Below, piece after piece: positions 1 through 5,970 of a DNA stretch of 19,230 bases (the first letter of the stretch is position 1; each line of letters opens with the position of its first letter). Origin of the DNA: an uncultured Clostridia bacterium (GTDB lineage: Bacteria; Bacillota; Clostridia; Oscillospirales; Ruminococcaceae). Below the pieces are notes generated by a model, which saw nothing but the letters and a program-made list of their open reading frames with translations, searched no databases and was not told where the DNA came from. The DNA is taken from NCBI GenBank assembly GCA_947176675.1, contig CAMWRN010000016.1, positions 1-19,230 on the forward strand. The letters run 5' to 3'. The translations under genes were made by a program, and so were the position numbers.

Positions 1-9
1 AAACAAAAT

Positions 10-26
10 ATTAACTTGATGTTAAT
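10..26. terminator. weak AT-rich inverted repeat, possible terminator of the 61-411 gene
   Basis: The sequence shows ATTAAC, a 5-nt loop and GTTAAT, a perfect 6-bp inverted repeat. On the minus strand it is followed by ATTTTGTTT, which is partly U-rich, and it lies 35 nt past the stop codon of the minus-strand membrane protein. The stem is short and has only one G-C pair, so it may be no more than a weak terminator or chance. Confidence 0.25.
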
Positions 27-60
27 CGGGACTCCAATTATGTGTTATCCTATAACTGTG

Positions 61-411
61 CTATACTTTTTCTTCGTCCTGCGAAGCCTTTTCACAAGCC
101 TTGTCATACAAAGCGTAAAGCTTCTGGACGCCGTTTTCCAGAAAGTAATAGTGAGCTATGTACGGGATAAGCAGCGCCAGCATAAGCACCGCTGCCGCAA
201 GCATACCGAGGTTTTCGGAAACGAAAAAGGCAATAAGGCTCATAAACATAAGCAGCGCAAAAAGGATCGTCACAAGAAAATGGATAAGTCTTTCATGCTG
301 CATAAAGCCGATCTTGACAAGCATCTCGGATTTTAGTTTTGCGAGATCGGTACTGCTGTTTTCAAGGGCGGCGGTAACAAAAGCAATATATTCGCTGAAA
401 TATTTTTTCAC
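61..411 (-). CDS. small two-helix membrane protein, unknown function
   Basis: A 116-residue protein that I do not recognise as a named family. Residues 1-40 are amphipathic and charged. Two hydrophobic helices follow at about 43-64 and 68-88 with a very short turn, and an acidic/basic tail ends in EEKV. Both ends should face the cytoplasm in a helical-hairpin topology. The start is GTG, supported by GGAG about 10 nt upstream; no nearby ATG fits better. A clear promoter (460-488) reads into it, so it appears to be its own transcription unit, divergent from the permease operon. The two-helix hairpin resembles small phage-holin or DUF-type membrane proteins only in outline, and no function can be assigned. 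That it is a real gene is fairly sure from the promoter, RBS and TM pattern. Confidence 0.72.
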   Translation of the reverse strand: MKKYFSEYIAFVTAALENSSTDLAKLKSEMLVKIGFMQHERLIHFLVTILFALLMFMSLIAFFVSENLGMLAAAVLMLALLIPYIAHYYFLENGVQKLYALYDKACEKASQDEEKV

Positions 412-844
412 AGAAAACGCTCCGTTTCACAGCAAAGCTGTCTCATATCAGTTACTAACAGTATAGCATATATTGATAAATTTTTCAACAGATTTACAAA
501 TTTTTTGTAAGATTAAGCGATTTTTGTTAATTATGACAAATTTAAGAGCGGCTTAAGTTATACTCCAAAATCCATATAAATAAATGGCGTCATTATATTT
601 TGCTTTTGCTTGACATTTTCGGAAAGTGTCTGAGAAGAACTTTTAGTATGCTCTGTTACATCGTGTAAACATTAGCGGGAGTGGTTGTTTTTCCAAGTCT
701 CGTCCCTGTAAACACCTTGCCGAACGTTCTCTGAACATCTGAAATATACGGAGCTTCACCAACTATAGCGCTCTGTAAAAATATCCTTTTATACAATTTT
801 TATTGCAGAATTGAAATGTGTTTACACAAATATTCCGAAAAAAC
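412..844. other. long non-coding stretch upstream of the permease operon; possible structured RNA at 616-744
   Basis: No convincing coding frame lies between the divergent genes. The stretch holds an inverted repeat TTAAG-N5-CTTAA at 542-556 just before a TATACT box (559-564), which lacks a good -35. Segments 617-620/741-744, 626-629/735-738, 633-640/726-732 and 677-680/703-706 are complementary in nested order, so 616-744 could fold as a long, imperfect hairpin with a central loop. The octamer TGTAAACA occurs at 664-671 and 707-714 and inverted at 819-826. TGTTACA at 654-660 can pair with either of the first two copies. No known riboswitch class could be matched by eye. It lies upstream of the best promoter of the permease operon, so it would be a leader only of a longer transcript. 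Confidence 0.35.
460..488 (-). promoter_or_regulatory. sigma-A promoter with extended -10 for the 61-411 gene
   Basis: Read on the minus strand, TTGAAA (483-488) is separated by exactly 17 nt from TATACT (460-465). A TG dinucleotide one base before the -10 makes it an extended -10 element. Transcription would begin near 453, giving a leader of about 40 nt. That leader contains a small hairpin (ACAGC-AAA-GCTGT around 429-441). Confidence 0.75.
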
Positions 845-873
845 TTGAAAAAAACGTAAAAATGTGATATAAT
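845..873 (+). promoter_or_regulatory. sigma-A promoter of the permease operon
   Basis: TTGAAA (845-850), a 17-nt spacer and TATAAT (868-873), with TGA just before the -10 (extended -10). The start of transcription would be near 880, giving a leader of about 47 nt before the ATG at 927. The inverted octamer TGTTTACA (819-826), inside the symmetric TGTG-TTTA-CACA (817-828), ends 17 nt before the -35 and is a candidate regulator site. Confidence 0.8.
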
Positions 874-926
874 AATTTATTAACCAAATTTAGGCATACC
901 GGCATATTTTTGAAAGGACTTTTTCA

Positions 927-1853
927 ATGTTTTTTTTATATAGAATTTATACCTCGTTCTCCATAGCTGCTGCTCACAGTCACAGTCACAGCGGATTTGA
1001 TTTGTTGGACGTGCTTCTCGACGCCCTTTTGGACACGGCTAAAATGCTGCCGTTTCTGTTTCTGGCGTTCCTGTTGATGGAATTCATCGAGCATAAGGCG
1101 GGGGACAAGCTTGCGGACTTTCTCGGAAAGGCCGGAAAGAAAACCGCTGTCGGTTCCGCAGCGGGAGCGGTCCTCGGCTGCATTCCTCAGTGCGGATTTT
1201 CTGTTGCTGCAGCCAATCTTTACGCAGGACGGATCGTTACTCTCGGAACGCTCATATCGGTATTTATTGCCACCTCGGACGAAGCAATACCGGTTCTTCT
1301 CGCTCACCCCGAAATGCTGGGGTCTGTGTGGAAGCTTATAGCGGTAAAGATCGCTGCTGCCGTTATTGCGGGAATCGCCGCCGATCTTGTGATAAAGATA
1401 TTCGGAATAAGCACCGACGGCGAAAGCTTTGAGGACATATGCACCGAAAGCGGCTGCGGCTGCGGAAGCCACGGCATATGGTACTCCGCGCTCAAGCATA
1501 CTCTGAGCGTTGGGATATTTATTTTTATCGTGAATCTTGTTATCGGTGCGATAATGGCTCTTGCGGGAAATGAAGCAGTGGAGCATTTTATCGGAAGAAT
1601 GGGCTTCTTTCAGCCCTTTGCGGCGGGATTTGTGGGCATGATACCAAACTGTGCCGCATCTGTGCTGCTTACCGAGCTTTACGCCGAAGGGGCTGTAAGC
1701 TTCGGAACTGCCGCGGCAGGACTATGTACGGGAGCGGGTATAGGTCTTGCAGTGCTTTTCCGCGCAAACAAAAATGTCAAGGAAAACCTTATTATAACGG
1801 GTATCGTTTATGCCGTAGGCGTGACTTGCGGAATTATTCTTAATTTGTTCTGA
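927..1853 (+). CDS. ArsP-like permease, putative manganese or arsenic exporter
   Basis: A 308-residue polytopic membrane protein of the permease family annotated as putative manganese transporter / arsenic efflux protein (related to ArsP/YraQ permeases). Two halves repeat the same pattern: GCIPQCG near residues 84-90 followed by a small-residue-rich helix, and GMIPNCA near 237-243 with the same continuation (LY..G....GT). This inverted-repeat architecture with a P-x-C motif in each half is typical of the family. Metal-binding features are visible: HSHSHS at 17-22 and a Cys-rich loop C172-x4-C-x-C (CTESGCGCG) between the halves. The ATG start has AAAGGAC upstream. It is followed after 15 nt by a second permease, probably co-transcribed. 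The transported ion cannot be read from the sequence; Mn(II) or an arsenic compound are both possible, and the His/Cys motifs favour a metal. Confidence 0.82.
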   Translation: MFFLYRIYTSFSIAAAHSHSHSGFDLLDVLLDALLDTAKMLPFLFLAFLLMEFIEHKAGDKLADFLGKAGKKTAVGSAAGAVLGCIPQCGFSVAAANLYAGRIVTLGTLISVFIATSDEAIPVLLAHPEMLGSVWKLIAVKIAAAVIAGIAADLVIKIFGISTDGESFEDICTESGCGCGSHGIWYSALKHTLSVGIFIFIVNLVIGAIMALAGNEAVEHFIGRMGFFQPFAAGFVGMIPNCAASVLLTELYAEGAVSFGTAAAGLCTGAGIGLAVLFRANKNVKENLIITGIVYAVGVTCGIILNLF

Positions 1854-1868
1854 TTCGGGGGTGTAGGG

Positions 1869-2975
1869 GTGAACAGCTTTACAGATTTTTGCAAAAGAGA
1901 ATTTTCGGTAGTTATCTCTTTTCTGGCCGCGCTTATTTCCTGCCTGTTCGTGCCTGTCACAAACTATGTGGACTATATCGACACGGACACTATCGGGCTT
2001 CTGTTCTGCCTGATGATAGCAGTGGCGGGCTTTAGAGACTGCGGACTGCTGTCATTTTTGTCGGGAAAGCTTCTGGGCGGAGAAAGTCCCAAATCCCGCA
2101 GGACAGGTACGGTGCTGGTGTTTATTTCCTTTTTCACGTCCATGCTTTTCACCAACGACGTGACCCTGATAGCGTTTGTACCGCTTACCGCCGCGCTGTT
2201 TGAGAATCTTCCGAAAACCATGATATATGTTATAACCCTTCAGACGGCAGCTGCAAATCTGGGAAGTATGCTCACGCCCTTCGGGAATCCCCACAATCTG
2301 TATCTTTATGACAGATACAATATGACCGCGGGGGAGTTTTTCTCGGCAACGTTTCCCGTAACAGCGCTGAGTGCGGCGTTGATATTTGTTTTATGTATGT
2401 TTATAAAAAATGAACCGCTGAATACTCACAGCCGCAGCAGAGCGGTCATACGCAACAAGCGTTATCTTGCTTTATATACGGCTTTGTTCCTGCTGTGCCT
2501 GCTGGCGGTTTTCGGGAAAGTGGGCGTTATCGTCACATTCGCTTCTGTCTGTATCGTTGCGGCAATTATTGATATGCGCATATTTGCGGCAGTGGACTAC
2601 GGTCTGCTGGCAACGTTCGCTTTCTTTTTCATTTTTGTGGGAAATATCCGAAATATCGGTGCGGTCAGCGAATTTGTCACAAACCTTATGGACGGCAGGG
2701 AAATGCTTGCCTCCGCGGCGGTAAGTCAGGTTATAAGCAATGTTCCCGCGGCTGTAATGCTTTCCGGCTTTACTGAAAATTCCCGAGCGCTTGTCCTCGG
2801 AACTAATCTTGGCGGATTGGGAACGGTGGTGGCGAGTCTTGCAAGCCTTATCTCGTTCCGCGTTTATCTTGAAACGGACGATGCCAAGCCCCTGCGCTAT
2901 CTGGGAGTTTTCACGCTGGTGAACGTTCTGCTGCTGGCGGTAACATTTGCATTCGCGCATTTCTTTGTGCTCTGA
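1869..2975 (+). CDS. ArsB/SLC13-type ion permease
   Basis: A 368-residue membrane protein with about ten hydrophobic segments, of the ion-transporter superfamily that includes ArsB, NhaD, CitMHS and SLC13. Two signature re-entrant regions are visible: TND (95-97) followed about 40 residues later by GNPHNLYLY (139-147) in the first half, and SNVPAAVML (290-298) followed by GTNLGG (311-316) in the second. The start is GTG at 1869 with CGGGGG upstream; the GTG six bases earlier is followed at once by a stop. It sits 15 nt behind the permease gene at 927 and shares its promoter. Pairing with an ArsP/Mn-type permease suggests an oxyanion or metal-related substrate, but SLC13 relatives also carry dicarboxylates, and the substrate is unresolved. 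It is somewhat shorter than the usual 400-430 residues. Confidence 0.85.
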   Translation: MNSFTDFCKREFSVVISFLAALISCLFVPVTNYVDYIDTDTIGLLFCLMIAVAGFRDCGLLSFLSGKLLGGESPKSRRTGTVLVFISFFTSMLFTNDVTLIAFVPLTAALFENLPKTMIYVITLQTAAANLGSMLTPFGNPHNLYLYDRYNMTAGEFFSATFPVTALSAALIFVLCMFIKNEPLNTHSRSRAVIRNKRYLALYTALFLLCLLAVFGKVGVIVTFASVCIVAAIIDMRIFAAVDYGLLATFAFFFIFVGNIRNIGAVSEFVTNLMDGREMLASAAVSQVISNVPAAVMLSGFTENSRALVLGTNLGGLGTVVASLASLISFRVYLETDDAKPLRYLGVFTLVNVLLLAVTFAFAHFFVL

Positions 2976-3025
2976 TTACATATTGCAGACTGGCTCTGTA
3001 ATTATACTTCAAGTAAAACCAAAAC

Positions 3026-3040
3026 GGCGGCAACGCCGCC
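3026..3040. repeat. GC-rich perfect palindrome in the GH3 promoter region
   Basis: GGCGGC, AAC and GCCGCC form a perfect 6-bp inverted repeat in otherwise AT-rich DNA. It directly abuts an extended -10 promoter (3041-3049), so it lies where the -35/spacer would be. No U-tract follows on the plus strand, so it is not a good terminator of the permease operon; on the minus strand GTTTTGGTTTT follows, but no minus gene ends here. An operator for the downstream GH3 gene is the simplest reading, with a weak bidirectional terminator as the alternative. Confidence 0.5.
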
Positions 3041-3049
3041 TGATATAAT
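3041..3049 (+). promoter_or_regulatory. extended -10 promoter of the GH3 gene
   Basis: TGATATAAT is a perfect extended -10 (TGn plus TATAAT). No good -35 lies 17 nt upstream (AAAACG), as is common for extended -10 promoters. Transcription would start near 3056, and the leader of about 40 nt carries AAGGAG (3082-3087) 9 nt before the ATG at 3097. Confidence 0.6.
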
Positions 3050-3096
3050 ACATATTGTACTGTAATGCTTTTATTATACTGTAAGGAGTTGCTTTT

Positions 3097-5871
3097 ATGT
3101 CCGAATTTCCATTCCGTGACAGCTCTGTTCCCATGAAAGAACGAGTTGCCGACCTGCTGAAAAGACTTACAACCGAGGAAAAAATCAGTATGCTTTCCTG
3201 CCATATGCCCGCCGTACCGCGTCTCGGCATAGGCGAATGGTACATAGGGACTGAAGTCGCCCGCGGCTATGTGGGCAGGGACACAGGTGAGATATCCACG
3301 GTCTTTCCGCAGCCTATCGGAATGGCCTCCATGTTCGATCCCGATCTGATGTACGAGCTTGGCGTGATCGCCGGAAACGAAGCCCGTTACTATTATCAGC
3401 AAAATCCCAACGGAAAGCTTATGCTGTGGGGTCCAACGGTGGATATGGAGCGAGACCCACGCTGGGGCAGAACGGAGGAAGCCTACGGCGAAGATCCGTT
3501 TCTGACGGGCGAGATGTCAAAGGCATACACAAAGGGTATGGCGGGGGACGATCCCGTCTATCTGAAAACTATCCCCACGCTGAAGCATTTTTGTTCCGAC
3601 AACAACGAGGCAGACAGGGCAAGCTGCTCAGCGAACGTTGACATGAGAACTCTTCACGAATACTACTACCGCGCGTTCAAGGCGGCGATAACAGAGGGCG
3701 GAGCGCGTTCCGTAATGGCTGCCTATAACGAGCTTTCGGGAGTTCCCGCGGTTATGAATCCGGATTTGCAAAGCCTGCTCAAGGACAAGTGGGGACTGGA
3801 CTTCGTTGTCACCGACGGCGGAGATTTCTCCCAGAACGTGCTTATGCACAAGTGCGTAAAGACCCATGCGGAGGCTCTTGCGCTGTGTCTGAAAAACGGT
3901 TCGGACAGCATGAACGATCCCGAAGACATGGTTGCCGCAGCCGTTGCCGACGCTCTTGAAAAGGATCTGATAACCCTAAAGGACATCGACAAGGCGGTGG
4001 GAAATGTTCTGTACGGCAGGTTCCGTTTGGGCGAGTTTGATGAGGATCACCCTTACAAGAATATGAATGTTACTCCCGAAAGCGGGGAGAGCCGAGCTGT
4101 TAACCGCCGCGCCGCTATGGAGCAGGTGTGTCTGCTGAAAAACAACGGTCTGCTGCCTCTGAAAAAAGGAACTAAAATTGCACTTACGGGTCCGATAGCG
4201 GACGAGAATTATTCCGACTGGTACACGGGAAGATCAAGCTATGCGGTAAGCATCAAACAGGGTCTGGAAAAGGAATTTGGCACGGAAAACGTGATATTCG
4301 ACAACGGATACGACATCGTGGCGATCAGGTCCTGCGGGAACGGTAAGTACCTGACCGCAGACGAGGACGGTTCGGTCAGGGCGGCTGCGGAGGAGATAAG
4401 CGACAGCTGTCTGTTTGAGATGCACGACTGGGATTTCGGGTCGATGAACTTCAGGTCAAAGCTGAACGGAAAATACCTCACCGAGAGCGGCGGGGTCTAT
4501 AAAGCGATAAGCGACACGCCTTACGCATGGTTCATACACGAATGGTTCAAGCCGACTGTTTATGAGGGTCTGTATTGCTTCAAGAGCTGGCACGACAAGG
4601 CTCTGGACATTTTTGTGAACGATAACGGGGAGCTTGCAGCTCGAAGCACTTCGGGCATAACTCCGGACAAGCAGTTTGAAATAGTTGTTGTTTCAAGCGG
4701 TGCGGAAAGGGCTGCGAAGCTTGCCTCCCAAGCCGATATTGCTATAGTCTGCGCGGGAAATCACCCCATGCAGGTGGCAAGAGAATGCTACGACAGACCC
4801 GACATTGTTCTGCCCAAACACCAGAGCGGACTTGTCAAGGCGGCATTTGAAGCCAATCCGGATACCGTACTTTTGATCGCGGCAGGATATCCTTATGCCG
4901 TTAAGTGGGAAAAGGAAAATCTTCCCGCCATTGTGTACACCTCCCACGCAGGTCCGGAGCTTGGAACTGCCGTATCGGTGGCAGTGAGCGGAAGCTTCAA
5001 CCCCGCAGCGCGGTGTCCTATGACTTGGTACGAATCCGTCTACGAGCTGCCAGACATAAAGGATTACGACATTATCGGCAACAACATGACATATATGTAC
5101 TATAAGGGCAAGCCCCTGTTCCCGTTTGGACATGGTCTTTCCTACTCGGAGTTTGAATACGGAAGCTTCAACGCCGTTCAGCATGGCGAAACGGTAAAGG
5201 TCTCGCTGACTGTGAAAAACGTCTCGGATCGTGACGGAGACGAGGTTGTGCAGCTATACTTCAGAATGGATGAGCCTCGGGTAAAGCGTCCGCTGAAGCA
5301 GCTTTGCGGATTCAGACGTGTGCACATCAAAGCGGGAGAAACGCTTTCTGTTGAGATAGAAGTACCTTTCTCCGCGTTGGAATTTTACGATGTGACGCGG
5401 GAAAAACTGTGCGTGGAAAGCGGCCCATACACATTTTCCGCCGGAGCGTCCTCGGAGGATATACGCTGTTCCGCTAAGCTGAACATCTCGGCAGAGACTA
5501 TCCCTCCCCGCGACATGAACTTTGTTAAGGCGAAGAACATGGACGGCAGCTATAACATTTCACTTGATTTCAGCTACGGCATGAACGACCATTTTGCCAT
5601 TTCGGGAGACTGGGGCGGCGGACTTATCTTCAACGATGCGGACATGAAAAACTACACCGCCGCAGAAGTGCTTTGCTCCGCACCGCTAAAGGGTGGCTCG
5701 CTGGAGATAAACGCGGACGAAAAGCTTATCGGCAAAGCCGACATTCTGCCCACGTCCTGCCCCGAGGGGTTCGTGACGTACAAAATTCCGCTTGAACCCG
5801 TAAGCAGCGTGATGAGCCTGCGGATAGCCCTCAACGGACAGCTTGGAGTTTACAGCCTTAAATTCATGTAA
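3097..5871 (+). CDS. glycoside hydrolase family 3 enzyme with inserted beta-trefoil-like domain
   Basis: A 924-residue GH3 enzyme (beta-glucosidase or beta-xylosidase type) that would release terminal sugars from oligosaccharides. The N-terminal barrel (about 1-315) carries GPTVDMERDPRWGRTEEAYGEDP at 112-134, KHF at 163-165 and the nucleophile motif VVTDGGDF, with Asp240 as predicted nucleophile. The second domain (about 335-685) contains RECYDR with Glu563 as likely acid/base, followed by LPKHQ, and HAGPELGTA. Between its first strands and that motif, residues about 405-532 form an insertion with repeated NGKYLT units, as in fascin-like beta-trefoils. An FnIII-like domain (about 690-785) follows GHGLSYSEF. 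The last 120 residues look like an added beta-sandwich. There is no signal peptide, so it should act in the cytoplasm. AAGGAG precedes the ATG. Its substrate cannot be told from sequence alone. Confidence 0.93.
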   Translation: MSEFPFRDSSVPMKERVADLLKRLTTEEKISMLSCHMPAVPRLGIGEWYIGTEVARGYVGRDTGEISTVFPQPIGMASMFDPDLMYELGVIAGNEARYYYQQNPNGKLMLWGPTVDMERDPRWGRTEEAYGEDPFLTGEMSKAYTKGMAGDDPVYLKTIPTLKHFCSDNNEADRASCSANVDMRTLHEYYYRAFKAAITEGGARSVMAAYNELSGVPAVMNPDLQSLLKDKWGLDFVVTDGGDFSQNVLMHKCVKTHAEALALCLKNGSDSMNDPEDMVAAAVADALEKDLITLKDIDKAVGNVLYGRFRLGEFDEDHPYKNMNVTPESGESRAVNRRAAMEQVCLLKNNGLLPLKKGTKIALTGPIADENYSDWYTGRSSYAVSIKQGLEKEFGTENVIFDNGYDIVAIRSCGNGKYLTADEDGSVRAAAEEISDSCLFEMHDWDFGSMNFRSKLNGKYLTESGGVYKAISDTPYAWFIHEWFKPTVYEGLYCFKSWHDKALDIFVNDNGELAARSTSGITPDKQFEIVVVSSGAERAAKLASQADIAIVCAGNHPMQVARECYDRPDIVLPKHQSGLVKAAFEANPDTVLLIAAGYPYAVKWEKENLPAIVYTSHAGPELGTAVSVAVSGSFNPAARCPMTWYESVYELPDIKDYDIIGNNMTYMYYKGKPLFPFGHGLSYSEFEYGSFNAVQHGETVKVSLTVKNVSDRDGDEVVQLYFRMDEPRVKRPLKQLCGFRRVHIKAGETLSVEIEVPFSALEFYDVTREKLCVESGPYTFSAGASSEDIRCSAKLNISAETIPPRDMNFVKAKNMDGSYNISLDFSYGMNDHFAISGDWGGGLIFNDADMKNYTAAEVLCSAPLKGGSLEINADEKLIGKADILPTSCPEGFVTYKIPLEPVSSVMSLRIALNGQLGVYSLKFM

Positions 5872-5894
5872 TAAAATGAAAATCGTTTTTTCCC

Positions 5895-5923
5895 TTGCTT
5901 TTGCGCACGGTCTGCTGTATAAT
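5895..5923 (+). promoter_or_regulatory. promoter of the GH44 gene
   Basis: TTGCTT (5895-5900), a 17-nt spacer and a perfect TATAAT (5918-5923), starting only 24 nt after the GH3 stop codon. Its presence means GH44 can be expressed apart from GH3, although no terminator separates the two. TG lies immediately before the -10, one base short of a canonical extended element. Confidence 0.65.
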
Positions 5924-5970
5924 TAAGGTACTGAGATGATAGAATACGGAGGTTTTTAAAAGATCCCGAT

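Noticed and set aside
565..926. yybP-ykoY manganese riboswitch upstream of the putative Mn/As permease
   Set aside because: I looked for its conserved loop sequences and did not find them; the best promoter also lies downstream of most of the region.
936..1586. 216-residue minus-strand ORF over the first permease
   Set aside because: It is antisense to a clearly recognisable permease and has low-complexity charged content without domain or RBS support.
2911..3402. 163-residue minus-strand ORF spanning the GH3 promoter
   Set aside because: It crosses a promoter and the starts of real genes and shows no domain; the palindrome and extended -10 explain the region better.
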